Source: Capra hircus (Eukaryota; Chordata; Mammalia; Artiodactyla; Bovidae). Taken from it: a DNA stretch of 64,000 bases. A program made the translations under genes and the position numbers. Within the stretch, counting starts at the first letter, position 1; every line of letters begins with the position of its first letter. The stretch covers positions 72,037,121-72,101,120 of the forward strand of contig NC_030814.1 of the NCBI RefSeq assembly GCF_001704415.2. The letters run 5' to 3'. This document shows positions 44,370-56,311 of this stretch, piece by piece. The notes beneath the pieces are model-generated. The model did not search any database. It was not told where the DNA came from and saw only the letters and a list, made by a program, of their open reading frames with translations.

Positions 44370-44880
44370 TCTAGTAGAGTGTTTTTTATTCTCGTGAAGG
44401 AGAGTATATAGGTCAACAGGTAGAGAAAATAAAACAGGAATATATATTGGGTGAATGATAGGAGAGGAACATTAGGGTGGTAAGAGAAAGCCTCTGAAGA
44501 AATGACAGTTGGCTTAAGACCTGACTGAGAAGAATGGAATGGCCGTGCAAAGAGCTGGGTAAGAGTGATTCAGGCAGAGGAAACAGTAGGTACAAAGGCC
44601 CTGAGGCAGGAGTAAGCTTACTGTTTAGGAGGACAAGAAAATGGACAGTATGACTGTAGTCCAGTGAACAAGGGTGACAGTGATATCAAAGGAGGAGGAG
44701 GAGGAAGTAGAGGAGCAGAGATTTTTGTTGCCTGAGATCACACAACTCATCAGTTACTCATTTAGCTCTGTGAATTTGGAATTCTAGCTCTGTGTCAGGT
44801 CTCATGGCAGGCGCTGGAGCTTCCAGTGCAAGAGATGACTGATGTTTGTGCAGTGCTTTATAGTTTATGAACCACCTTTA
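44370..44880. other. Intergenic, old repeat likely
   Basis: Resembles an ancient interspersed repeat (CAAAGGCCCTGAGGCAGGAG). It includes a short GAGGAG-rich run near 44690-44710. Confidence 0.35.
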
Positions 44881-44885
44881 ACATT

Positions 44886-45655
44886 AAAATAAAATGACTT
44901 TATTTACAGTTGACTTAAACACAAAATCTTGGGTTCTGAATCTGTGATGCTTCCAAGGTCTCTTGATCAAATGGGGCAGCAGCCAGCAGGGAAGCTAGCA
45001 CAGGGGCCAATCCAAGTTATCTTACTCAAGAGCATCACATTGAACAAGGGAAGACCTGCAGTGGCAGAGGTAGAGGGTCTGAGATTCAGTCTCCCTCTGG
45101 ACTAAATCTCCCCACACTGTGAGATCACTATAGGCAGCTTGGTCTTATTGTTGGAGCCTGTGGGAACATTCTCAATCTTTCTCATCACCAAAAGTCCATC
45201 AATGATTTTTTCCAAACACCATGAGCTTCCTATCTAGCCAATCACACTAACAGCAGGTGATGAAAAACTGGCAGCCATTTGTACTGGGACCGCTGTTTGT
45301 CACGGAAAGCAGGCCTGGAGCTAAGTGTCTAAGCTTAAAATTTTCATCTGCGAATGGCCCCCAGTAGACACTGGTGACTCAAGTACCATCTCCATTAACG
45401 AAATCTCCACCCTGAATCATGAAATCTTTTATGACTCTGTGGAAGGTGCTTCCTTTGTAGCCTATTGGAACCCCATCTTTTCTGAATTCTGTGCAGAACT
45501 GCCTAAAATTCTCTGCAGTCTTAGGCACAATGTCTGCAAAGAGCTCAGTCTTCATGTGGCCAACTTCCTGGCCGCCAATGCTGTCATCAAAGAATACCAT
45601 GGTATTGACGAGGCTTGAATTTGCCACTGCCATGACTCTGACCCAGAAGCAGATG
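44886..45655 (-). pseudogene. PPIH: Processed pseudogene of PPIH (cyclophilin H)
   Basis: Intronless, minus-strand copy of PPIH, the U4/U6.U5 snRNP-associated peptidyl-prolyl isomerase. The start codon at 45631-45633 opens MAVANSSLVN, as in the parent. The frame closes after 84 codons at a TGA (45379-45381) that replaces a glycine codon. Homology then continues in the same frame to a TAG at 45247-45249 and a one-base expansion of an A-run (45206-45211), ending with ISQCGEI and the normal stop region at 45102-45104. A codon is also missing near residue 49. The 3' UTR is present up to a poly(A) signal (44899-44904), but no A tail remains. Not expected to make a working enzyme. Confidence 0.93.
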
Positions 45656-45907
45656 AAACACCTTTAACATTTAATCGTCAGGGTGGTTCTCTTATGATAG
45701 ATTCTTATTTTTCAATAAAGGCCGAGAGGTAAAGGTTTTATCAGAGTCACACAGCTTATTAGTGAGAACCTAGTCACTCTTGTACTTGAACATATCAGTC
45801 CTCAAACTGCAAATCCGTGGCTTTTTGCCAATACCAGATGACCTAAAAACCAATGACTATATGTTACTTATTTATCTTAAAGAGGATTTCTAGATACTTA
45901 TATTTGC

Positions 45908-46048
45908 ATTTTGCTGCTTGCTAAGTCGCTTTAGTCATGTCTGACTCTGCAACCCTGTGGACTGTAGCCCACCAGGCTCCTCTGTCCATGGGATTTTCCA
46001 GGCAAGAATACTATAGTGGTTGGCCATCTCCATCTCCAGGGGATCTGA
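45908..46048 (-). mobile_element. Bov-A SINE
   Basis: GCTAAGTCGCTTTAGTCATG to CCATCTCCAGGGGATCTG; Bov-A monomer without tRNA head. Confidence 0.85.
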
Positions 46049-46049
46049 A

Positions 46050-46725
46050 TTATTCAGTTAGCAATACATCTCTGTTTAAGTCCCATAACTCAAGCATATG
46101 TAATTAAAAAACACAATGGAACAAATCTTGAGAATGGGATAGTTAAGATGCTTTAGGTTTTTGAAAAACAATCCCCAGTTCCTCACTGTCAATCCAATTA
46201 GATACTCAAAATAATTTCCATTTATTCTCCAATGAGTGCTGTCACGATTTGTCTCCTGTGTCGTTACTGACCAGAGTCCTGAGCCACAGCACCGAGTAGC
46301 TGAACAGCCATGTTCTCAGTTTTCTGCTTTGTCTCTGTGTAAATGCCTCTAATATTGGTCTAGGCCTGGACTCCTTATTGGGACCCAGCAGTCTAGGTAA
46401 TGCCTTGTGTTTGTGGGGCTGGCTTTTTTATTTCTTTCCTGTGGAAAATGAGAACCACTTCTCTGCATATCCTACGGTGTACTGTTGCTATGGGAGAAGA
46501 ACAATCGCAAGGTAATGGCTTTGCCAAGGGATAGGAATTGACCACGGTTCAGCAAATCAGTTGGATAAACACTGATTGTGTGCATTCTTGGGCATGTAAA
46601 CCCACACTACAGAGCTTTTTAGTAAAATATGGTTCCTGTCCTCAGGGAGATTAGACTCTGGAGATGAAAGTATCTACTATATACATAATATCTGAGAATA
46701 TATGTTAACTGCTATAATGGAAGTG
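46050..46725. other. Intergenic, nothing recognised
   Basis: No gene or clear repeat. Confidence 0.35.
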
Positions 46726-46729
46726 ACAA

Positions 46730-47600
46730 ATGTTTTGATTGTGCCCAGTACTTAATTTATAGAGGTGACTGAGTTAGGACACAGGGGTTCAATGCCATTG
46801 AAAGTTTTATTATGCAGAGTTCCCAAGAGGCACATGCAGGGACCTAAGCCTAAAAGTTGGCCAGGAGGCAGAAGGTGTGAGGAGAAAGCTTTGCCCAGAG
46901 ACTTTATTATGGTTTCCACAAGAAGGAATGGGTGAGGCAAGGAAAGAGATTGAGTTGGCTACTTTTGAATAATTTCTTTCTTTTTTTTTTTAGAATGTTG
47001 TTATTTTAAAATATTTATTTATTTTTATTTTTGGCTGTGCTGGGTCTTAATTGTGCGTGGGCTTCCTCTAGCTGCAGTGATCGGGGGCTACTCTTTACTT
47101 GTGGTGTGTGGCCTTCTCATTGTGGTGGCTTCTCTTGTGGCAGAGCACGGGCTCTTAGGGCACACAGGCTTTAGTAGTTATGGTGCATGAGCTCAGTAGC
47201 TGTAGCACACGGGCTTAGTTGCCCTGTGGCACATGTGATCCTTTCCCACCAGGGATTGAACCCATGTCTCCTGCATTGGCAGGTGGATTCTTAACCACTG
47301 GACCACCAGGAAAGTCCCAGTTTGAATAATCTTAACAAGGCTCTGGGCCATATGGGTGATCCCTAGTTTTCTGGTACCTGGCCTGGGTGATTTGGGGCAG
47401 TGAGAATATTGGTTTGGTGCATGAGAGTCCATAAAGGAGGTGGTTAGGCATATTGGTTTGGATTGGTTAGTGTGCACAAAAAAGTGTGATTGAAGGCAAG
47501 TTGTTTTCTATCTCTATAAATTAGCGAACCCTGAGAGGGACAGTTCCATCCTGGTCTACAAGGCCCAAGACGTCAAAGCATCAATAAAATAAAACAGAAA
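46730..47600. mobile_element. Possible old LTR or other repeat split by a CHR SINE
   Basis: Continuous old sequence on both sides of the SINE (AAAGTTTTATTATGCAGAG; AATTAGCGAACCCTGAGAGG). It looks like an ancient LTR but I cannot name it. Confidence 0.35.
46974..47320 (-). mobile_element. CHR-type SINE with perfect target-site duplication
   Basis: TTTGGCTGTGCTGGGTCTTA to CCACCAGGAAAGTCCC, flanked by TTTGAATAAT at 46964-46973 and 47321-47330. Confidence 0.93.
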
Positions 47601-47609
47601 AAGAAAAAA

Positions 47610-48385
47610 AAAACGTCTAGTGTGGATAGAGTGGAATAATGAAGCCACAGTTGTGGGGATCATGATGGTTTCTGCGTTACCCTATATGAGGCAAACACAT
47701 CTTTAGCTGTTAGAAGTGGCCATAGATTAGTTTGTTTTTTTTTTTTTAAACAGGATATGAACAAGTGTTATTGCAAACCTGAAAAATTAATCTAAAAAAC
47801 AGCATGGGTATTCCTGAGGGAAACGGTGGAAAAACCACACTCTGGGAATGATCTTTGCTACAATCCTAGTCTATTTCTCAGGCTGGGTCATTTTTATTAG
47901 TGTCTTCAGGGAAGCAGTGTCTTCAGCAGATGCCAAATTTTAATTCAGTGGCTTTCAAAGGACAGATTGAGGGTATAGTGGAGTTTGCTGATCCCAGATT
48001 GGGATTTCCAGAGGATTTTGAAAGGAGGAAGATTAGGAAGATTAGGTTTCAAGCAGAGCTGCTCAACTTTTTCAGTGTCATAGCCCACTTAGAAAATGAA
48101 CATGTCTGTATGGCAAGTTAGAGTAAACAGATAAGACTGCTTCTTCTCATCACCCTCATGGCAGTTTAGGGATTCTAACCATTTTTAGCTCTACCAATAG
48201 ATTCTATCATTTTTAGCTTGGGGAAGAAGAGGTGGATAGTCAGAGCCGCATGAGGGGCAGTGGATGGTCATGATGTTTCGGACCTAGATGACATCTGAGG
48301 CAAGTGGCTGGGGATTAACCTCAATAATCTCTGAGGAAAAAAACAAACAGGCAGTCATTTAAAGCTGTGAGGTTCTCAGCTTGAC
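47610..48385. other. Intergenic, nothing firm
   Basis: AT-rich, with A-runs near 47600-47620 and a T-run near 47735-47748. No family assigned. Confidence 0.35.
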
Positions 48386-48389
48386 GTCA

Positions 48390-48580
48390 ACTGCTCCATT
48401 CTGCTCCCATGACTTACGTGACTTTAGGTAAATTGTTTCACGTTTGTAAATTGGCTTCTTCATTTGTAAATGAAAAAACGATAATGATTTTAAATGGTGG
48501 TTGTGAAGATTAACGAAAATAATCTTAAACTACCTAGCACATTGCCTGGCACATAATACATGGTAGTTGTTACTGGTTTA
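48390..48580 (+). mobile_element. MIR SINE
   Basis: TACGTGACTTTAGGTAAATT and GCACATTGCCTGGCACATAA are sense MIR. Confidence 0.82.
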
Positions 48581-48927
48581 TTCCAAGACCCACATTTTCC
48601 TGTAATTTAACAAATTGTTACTACACTCTAGTCTCCATCTCGGTAAAGACTATATCACTTCAATCCTGCTTTTCTAGGGCCAGTTTTAGATCCTAAAATT
48701 CTGAGAACCAGTTTCAGTTAATAGTTTGTACATTTGATTGTGGGTCAGAGAGATATAGTCTAGTTAATGTATCTAACGAAATCTAGAAGGGCTTAAAATG
48801 ATCAATGAAGTTCTGTCATCTCTGCCAAAGGATTTCCAAGAAATCAGTATGGATCTTGAACTGGCATAGTAGTTTTAGTCACATCAAATCAGAGGCTTTA
48901 TTTAGAGCCTACTACATTATGTGCCAG

Positions 48928-49275
48928 TGTCTCAGTCCATTTGGGCTGTTATAACAAACTACGATAGATTGAGCAGCTTAAATGACCAACATTTATTTCT
49001 TATAGTTCTGGAGGCTGGAATGTCCAAGACTGAAGTGCTGGCAGAGCTGGTGTCAGGTGGGGGCCTTCTTCCTGGTTCATAGATGGTCTGTCCTCACATG
49101 GCAGACAGGGTGAGGGAGCTCTCTAGGATCTCTTTTATAAGGGCACTAATCTCATTAATAAGGGTACCACCCTCATCACCTATTCACCTCCCAAAGGGCC
49201 CACCTTCAAGTACCATAACAGAGATATTAGGATTTCAACATCATAATTTTGTAAGGACATAAACAGTCTGTTTCA
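48928..49275 (-). mobile_element. Solo LTR of an ERVL-MaLR (MLT1/MST-like)
   Basis: 348 bp with TG...CA termini on this strand. Internal blocks such as CATTTATTTCTTATAGTTCT, ATCTCTTTTATAAGGGCACT and CCACCCTCATCACCTATTCA match the MaLR LTR in antisense. It is flanked by GCCAG at 48923-48927 and 49276-49280, the 5-bp duplication expected of this group. It splits a MIR (48895-48927 and from 49281). Confidence 0.85.
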
Positions 49276-49284
49276 GCCAGGCAT

Positions 49285-49430
49285 TGTACTATACCTCGTC
49301 ACTGACAAAACTTTTGACTCCCCATTGCTTTCAGGACAGTTAAAATGTCCCACTGTGGTGTAAGAGGTCCATTACAGTCTGACTCTTTCCCTCTCCACTT
49401 CCTTCTCCTGGTATTTTGCCAAGCACCTTG
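49285..49430 (+). mobile_element. L2 LINE, part upstream of the BovB insertion
   Basis: CCCCATTGCTTTCAGGACAG and CATTACAGTCTGACTCTTTC are L2-type. The same L2 resumes at about 52377 (CACATTACTTTATCC and on to 52600). Confidence 0.6.
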
Positions 49431-50249
49431 TTCAGTTCAGTCACTCAGTTGTATCCAACTGTTTGCGAACCCATGGACTGCAGCATACCAGGCCTCCCTG
49501 TCCATTACCAACACCTGGAACATACTCAAACTCATGTCCATTAAGTTGGTGATGCCATCCAACCATCTCATCTGCTGTCATCCCCTTCTCCTCATGTCTT
49601 CAATCTTTCCCAGCATCAGGGAGGGTCTTTTCCAATAAGTCAGTTCTTTGCATCAGGTAGCCTAAGTATTGGAGCTTTAGCCTCAGCATCAGTCCTTCCA
49701 GTGAATATTCAGGACTGATTTCCTTTAGGATGGACTGGTTGGATCTTCTTGAAGTCCAAGAGACTCTCAAGAGTCTTCTCCAACATGACAGTTTAAAAGC
49801 ATCAATTCTTTGGTGCTCAGCTTTCTTTATAGTCCAACTCTCACATCCATACAAGACTACTGGAAAAACCATAGCTTTGACTAGATGGACCTTTGTTGGC
49901 AAAGTAATGTCTCTGCTTTTTAATATTCTGTCTAGGTTGGTTATAGCTTTTCTTCCAAGAAGCAAGCGTCTTTTAATTTCATGCCTGTGGTCACCATCTG
50001 CAGTGATTTTGGAGCCCCCCAAAATAAAGTCTGTCACTGTTTCTCCATCTATTTCCCATGAAGTGATGGGACTGGATGCCATGATCTTAGTTTTCTGACT
50101 GTTGAGGTTTTTTTTTTAGAAAAACGGATTGACATTTAATCTTTTTTATTAATTGAAAAAAATTATTAATTTATTTTTTAACTGAAGAATAATTGCTTTA
50201 CAGAATTTTATTTTCTGTCAAACCTCCACATGAATCCGCCACAGGTACT

Positions 50250-50390
50250 CACATGAAAGTGAAAGTGAAGTCACTCAGTTGTTTCCAACTCTTTGCGACC
50301 CCATGGACTATAGCCCACCAGGCTCCTCCATCCGTGGGATTCTCCAGGCAAGAATACTGGAGTGGGTTGCCATTTCCTTCTCCACTGATT
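50250..50390 (-). mobile_element. Bov-A SINE
   Basis: GTGAAAGTGAAGTCACTCAG to TTGCCATTTCCTTCTCCA, headless, within the L1-type insertion. Confidence 0.88.
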
Positions 50391-50411
50391 GACATTTTAA
50401 TAAAAATTTGC

Positions 50412-50620
50412 AATCATCTAAGTCGCTCAGTTGTGTCCGACTCTTTGTGACCCCATGGAATGTAGCCTACCAGGCTCCTTCCATGGGATTTTCCAGGCAA
50501 GAGTACTGGAGTGCGTTGCCATTTCCTTCTTCAGAGGATCTTCCCCACCCAGGGATCTAACCCAGGTTTCCCGCATTGTAGGCAGACGCTTTATCGTCTG
50601 AGCCACCAGGGAAGTCTACA
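50412..50620 (-). mobile_element. Bov-tA SINE
   Basis: Bov-A body plus tRNA head ending in TGAGCCACCAGGGAAGTC. Confidence 0.9.
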
Positions 50621-52739
50621 ATCATCTCCATGGAGTATATAAAATTTTGCCTTTTGCTTTTCTTACTTATATTCAATTCACATTTTCAGTGAGCTGGTCA
50701 GAAAGACCTAATGTCTTATTCTGGCGTGAATTACAGTAGAACCCCTACTTGTGTATGTCTGTATTCAAACATTAATAGGCTTGAATCCAAAAATGCATAA
50801 ATATGAGTCCCACCATGCCTTCAGATCTGTATCCAATCTGTGAATCTGTATGACCACAGTGTACGTACATCATCAATGATTTGTAGATCTGTAACTATAT
50901 GCATGTATGTCTGTATATGTGAAGGAGCTTTCCAGGTGGCTCTGACTGTTGCATTTTAAGCCAACTTTTTCACTCTCCTCTTTCACTTTCATCAAGAAAC
51001 TCTTTGGTTCTTCTTCGCTTTCTGCCATAAGGCTGGTGTCATCTGCATATCTGAGGTTATTGATATTTCTCCCGGCAATCTTGATTCCAGCTTGTGCTTC
51101 ATTCAGCCCAGTGTTTCTCATGATGTACTCTGCATAGAAGTTAAATAAGCAGGGTGACAATATACAGCCTTGACATACTCCTTTATTTGGAACCAGTCTG
51201 TTGTTCCATGTCCAGTTCTAACTGTTGCTTCCTGACATGAGTACACATTTCTCAAGAGGCAGGTCAGGTGGTCTGTTATTCCCATCTCTTGAAGAATTTT
51301 CCACAGTTTATTGTGATCCACATAGTCAAAGGCTTTGGCATAGTCAATAAAGCAGAAATAGATGTTTTTCTGGAACTCTCTTGCTTTTTCCATGATCCAG
51401 CAGATGTTGGCAATTTGATCTCTGGTTCCTCTGCCTTTTCTAAAACCAGCTTGAACATCTGGAGTTTCATGGTTTACATACTGTTGAAGCCTGGCTTGGA
51501 GAATTTTGAGGATTACTTTACTAGCGTGTGAGATGAGTTCAACTGTGCAGTAGTTTGAGCATTCTTTGGTATTGCCTTTCTTTGGGATTGGAATGAAGGC
51601 TGACCTTTTCCAGTCTTGTGGCCATTGCTGAGTTTTCCAAATTTGCTGGCATATTGAGTGTAGCACTTTTACAGCATCATCTTTCAGGATTTGAAATAGC
51701 TCAACTGGAATGCCATCACCTCCACCAGCTTTGTTCGTAGTGATGCTCCCTGTGGCCCACTTGACTTTGCATTCCAGGATGTTTGGCTCTAGGTGAGTGA
51801 TCACACCATCATGATTATCTGGGTCATGAAGATCTTTTTAATACAGTTCTTCTGTGTATTCTTGCCACCTCTTCTGTTAGGTCCATACCATTTCTGTCCT
51901 TTATTGTGCCCATCTTTGCATGAAATATTCCCTTGGTATCTCTAATGTTCTTGAAGAAATCTCTAGTCTTTCCTATTCTATTGTTTCCCTCTATTTCTTT
52001 TCACTGATCGCTGAGGAAGGCTTTCTTATCTCTCCTTGCTATTCTTTGGAACTCTGCATTCAAATGGGTATATCTTTTCTTTTCTCCTTTGCTTTTCACT
52101 TCTCTTCTTTTCACAGCTATTTGTAAGGCTTCCTCAGATAGCCATTTTGCTTTTTTGCATTTCTTTTTCTTGGGGATGGTCTTGATCCCTGTCTCCTGTA
52201 CAATGTCATGAACCTCCATCCATAGTTCATCAGGCACTCTGTCTATCAGATCTAATCCCTTGAATCTATTTGTCACTTCCACTATATAATCCTAAGGGAT
52301 TTGATTTAGGTTATACCTGAATGGTCTAGTGGTTTTCCCTACTTTCTTCAGTTTAAGTCTGACCCTAACCCTACGTACCTTGTGCTCCACCCGAATTGAA
52401 AGGACTTCCCCACTGTGGTTTGTTACCCAAATAGGGCATCTTTTCATACCTATTTACCTTTGTATATACTGTTCCTCCTGGCTTTAATGCCCTTTCACCA
52501 CATTACTTTATCCATTTGACATGTTTCTTGAAGTTTTACCTCAAATATCAGCCGCAGTATTACTAACTATGCAGAGAAAAGTGAATGTAGCAAGTCTGAG
52601 GCTGTTGTTCTCTGAAAGTCCTGCTTTCAAGGTTGGCCTTTGGCTAGCACCTGGGAATTTGGATTTTAGGAGGGTTTCTAACTACCCTAACATATATCAG
52701 TGGATCATGGAACCTAAACTGTGCTAGCAATATGGTTTA

Positions 52740-53120
52740 TGCTAAACACCAGCTTTCCTTTTGGGAGTCTGAAATTTTCGTACATGCTTGGCAGAGTGCC
52801 TGCACAACTAACCTCTGATAAAAGCCATAGATTCCTAGGCTCAGGGAAGTTTCTCTGGTAGACAGCACCTCACAAGTGGGGTTATAGTTTCATGCTGGAG
52901 GAATTGATTATGTCCTGTGTGACTCTACTGGGAAGGGACTCTTGGATGTTTATGCTTGGTTTCCTTGGACTTTTCCCCATGCCTCCTTTCCCTTTGCTGA
53001 TTATTTTTGTCTTTTGGCTATAATATATCATAGCTATGAGTACAGTTATATGCTGAGTCCTCTGAGGCCTTCTAGTGAATCACTGAACCTGGGGACTCCT
53101 GACACACCTACTAGATGAAA
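52740..53120 (+). mobile_element. ERV LTR-like remnant
   Basis: GACTCTACTGGGAAGGGACT, TATAATATATCATAGC, GAGTCCTCTGAGGCCTTCTA and a GACACACC end resemble an old mammalian LTR. Family name uncertain. Confidence 0.5.
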
Positions 53121-53149
53121 TTCTCCTTAATGTCTCCTCTCTTCCAGGA

Positions 53150-56100
53150 AGAAGTAAACAACTAATTTTCTGCATGCTCCTATAACACTTTCTACTGCCT
53201 TTTTCTTTATTTACAAATATTTTGTTATCATATTTAATACATATAAAATATTACATATAAACTATAAAGAATGAAAATATAATGGACACTAATGAAGTCA
53301 CCATCCAATCTGAACTAGGATGTTATTTTGTTTCCCCGCCTCCTCCTATCTGTTATTTTGAATTTTGTATTTATAATTTCCTTGCTTTAAACAAATTGCA
53401 TATATGCTTAGAAAACATATTATTTAATTTTTTTGTTTGCATTTGAGCTTCATAAGCATGGTATCATACTGTTTGTATTTTTTACCGTGATTGTCCTTTT
53501 TCATTCAACATTAAATTTCTAATATCTATGTTGTTGCAAGCAACTGTGTTTCATTCATAGTCACTTGGGGACAATACTTTATTGTGTGGATATACCATAA
53601 TTGCTCTATCTGTTCTGCTATTGATAGACATTTGAGATGTTTCCAGTTTTTGCTTTCAGCAGAGCTACTATTAACATTCGTATAATTAATCCTTGGGGGC
53701 ACTTGGGCAGGAACGTCTTAGGATCCACACCTAGGAGCTGAATTGTCAGGTGGTAGAAGACTCTACACATGGACATCATCAGATGGTCAACACCAAAATC
53801 AGATTGATTATATTCTTTGCAGCCAAAGATGGAGAAGCTCTATATAGTCAGCAAAAACAAGACTGGGAGCTGACTGTGGCTCAGATCATGTACTCCTTAT
53901 TGCCAAATTTAGACTTAAGTTGAAGAAAGTAGGAAAAACTGCTAGAACATTCAGGTATGACCTAAATCAAACCCCTTAGGATTATATAGTGGAAGTGAGA
54001 AATAGATTTAAGGGACTAGATCTGATAGATAGAGTGCCTGATGAACTATGGGCAGAGGTTCATGACATTGTACAGGAGACAGAGATCAAGACCATCCCTA
54101 AGAAAAAGAAATGCAAAAAAGCAAAATGGCTGCCTGGGGAGACCTTACAAATAGCTGTGAAAAGAAGAGAAGCGAAAAGCAAAGGAGAAAAGGAAAGATA
54201 TTCCCATTCGAATGTAGAGTTCAAAAGAATAGCAAGGAGAGATAAAAAAGCATTCCTCAGCAATCAATGCAAAGAAATAGAGGAAAAGAACAGAATGGGA
54301 AAGACTAGAGATCTCTTCAAGAAAATTAGAGATATCAAGGGAACATTTCATGCAAAGATGGGCACAATAAAGAACAGAAATGGTATGGACCTAACAGAAG
54401 CAGAAGATATTAAGAAGAAGTGGCAAGAATACACAGAAGAACTGTACAAAAAATATCTTCATGACCCAGATAATCATGATGATGTGATCACTTACCTAGA
54501 GCCAGACATCCTGGAATGTGAAGTCAAGTGGGCCTTAGAAAGCATCACTACAAACAAAGCTAGTGGAGGTGATGGCATTCCAGTAGAGCTATTTCAAATC
54601 CTGAAAGATGATGCTGTGAAAGTGCTGCACTCAATATGTCAGCAAATTTGGAAAACTCGGCAATGGCCACAGGACTGGAAAGGTCAGCCTTCATTTCAAT
54701 CCCAAAGAAAGGCAATGTCAAAGAATGCTCAAACTACCACACAGTTGCACTCATCTCACACGCTAGTAAACTAATGCTTAAAATTCTCCAAGCCAGGCTT
54801 CAGCAATACGTGAACCGTGAACTTCCTGATGTTCAAGCTAGTTTTAGAAAAGGCAGAGGTACAGAGATCAAATTGCCAGCATCCGCTGGATCATGGAAAC
54901 AGATCAAATTGCCAGCATCCGCTGGATCATGAAAAAAGCAAGAGAGTTCCAGAAAAACATCTATTTCTGCTTTATTGACTATGCCAAAGCCTTTGACTGT
55001 GTGGATCACAATAAGCTGTGGAAAATTCTGAATGAGATGGGAATACCAGACCATCTGCCTTGCCTCTTGAGAAATGTGTATGCATGTCAGGAAGCAACAG
55101 TTAGAACTGGCCATGGAACAACAGACTGGTTTCAAATAGGAAAAGGAGTACATCAAGGCTGTATATTGTCACCCTGCTTATTTAACTTCTATGCAGAGTA
55201 CATCATGAGAAACGCTGGACTGGAGGAAGCATAAGCTGAAATGAAGATTGCCAGGAGAAATATCAATAACCTCAGATATGCAGATGACACCACCTTCATG
55301 GAAGAAAGTGAAGAGGAACAAAAAGCCTCTTGAAGAAAGTGAAAGAGGAGAGTTAAAAAGTTGGCTTAAAGCTCAACATTCAGAAAACGAAGATCATGGC
55401 ATCTGGTCCCATCACTTCATGGCAAATAGATGCGGAAACAGTGGAAACAATGTCAGACTTTATTTTTTGGGGCTCCAAAATCACTGCAGATGGTGACTGC
55501 AGCCATGAAATAAAAAGATGCTTGCTCCTTGGAAGGAAAGTTATGACCAACCTAGATAGCATATTCAAAAGCAGAAACATTACTTTGCCAACAAAGTTCC
55601 ATCTAGTCAAGGCTATGGTTTTTCCAGTGGTCATGTATGGATGTGAGAGTTAGACTGTGAAGAAAGCTGAGCACCAAAGAATTGATACTTTTGAATTGTG
55701 GTGTTGGAGAAGACTCTTGAGAGTCCCTTGGACTGCAAGGAGATCCAACCAGTCAATCCTAAAGGAGATCAGTTCTGGGTATTCATTGGAAGGACTGATG
55801 CTAAAGCTGAAACTTTGGCCAGCTCATGCGAAGAGTTGACTCATTGGAAAAGACTTTGATGGTGGGAGGGATTTGGGGCAGGAGGAGAAGGGGACGACAG
55901 AGGATGAGATGGCTGGATGGCATCACTGACTCAATGGACGTGAGTAAACTCCGGGAGTTGGTGATGGACAGGGAAGCCTGACGTGCTGTGATTCATGGGG
56001 TCACAAAGAGTCGGCCATGATGAGCAACTAAACTGAACTGAACTGAGAGTATGTGAATGATATACTTTATAAGCTAACACCTAATTGCTTTCTAAAGTGT

Positions 56101-56260
56101 GAATCAATGTATATTCTCATCAGCAAAATATAAGGGTTTCCATTGATTTTCATTCTCTACAGCACTTGGTACTAGCCAACTTCTTTATCTCTTTCCAACT
56201 AATTGGTGTAAATGATATTAAAAGTATGTTAGATCTTTTCATTCTATTCTTTATTTCTCC
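53150..56260 (-). mobile_element. Old L1 LINE (antisense) split by BovB
   Basis: Left part 53150-53743 (GATGTTTCCAGTTTTTGCTT, CACACCTAGGAGCTGAATTG) and right part 56046-56260 (ATTCTCATCAGCAAAATATA, CTTTCCAACTAATTGGTG). Confidence 0.75.
53744..56045 (+). mobile_element. BovB LINE, 5'-truncated, broken
   Basis: 2.3 kb, from the end of the endonuclease domain through the reverse transcriptase to the 3' tail (GAACTGAACTGA). The longest open frame, 53989-54774, encodes the linker region (VRNRFKGLDLIDRVPDELW). The palm region carries FIDYAKAFD and an intact RYADDTTF (about 55273-55297), but frameshifts and stops separate the parts. A 36-bp tandem duplication lies at 54865-54936. Confidence 0.92.
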
Positions 56261-56311
56261 CTCTTTTTAAAATTCATTAAACATTTATTAAGCATCCTCC
56301 ATGAACTAGAT

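Larger units (their letters stand above)
50105..50940 (-). mobile_element. L1-type insertion inside BovB, itself hit by two Bov SINEs
   Basis: 836 bp flanked by perfect 11-bp repeats TCTGACTGTTG (50094-50104 and 50941-50951). The poly-T at its left edge and the TGAAGAATAATTGCTTTACAG block fit an L1 3' UTR on the minus strand. The 50625-50940 part is not assigned to a family. Confidence 0.82.
49431..52376 (-). mobile_element. BovB LINE split by an L1 insertion
   Basis: 3' terminus at 49431, 5' truncation near 52362. The two BovB parts (49431-50104 and 50952-52362) are collinear. Open frames 51118-51804, 50873-51160 (YADDTSL) and 49600-50082 cover reverse transcriptase and C-terminal parts, but are broken. 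Target-site duplication ACCTTG at 49425-49430 and 52377-52382. The 14 nt at 52363-52376 are not BovB and begin with CCCTAACCCTA. Confidence 0.9.

Noticed and set aside
45379..45633. 84-codon open frame as a working cyclophilin H gene
   Set aside because: Intronless copy with premature stop, further stop and frameshift; catalytic half is lost.
51118..51804. 228-codon open frame on the minus strand
   Set aside because: BovB fragment ([10 protein letters not shown] region); not a host gene.
53989..54774. 261-codon open frame
   Set aside because: It is part of a BovB reverse transcriptase polyprotein, broken before and after; not a host gene.
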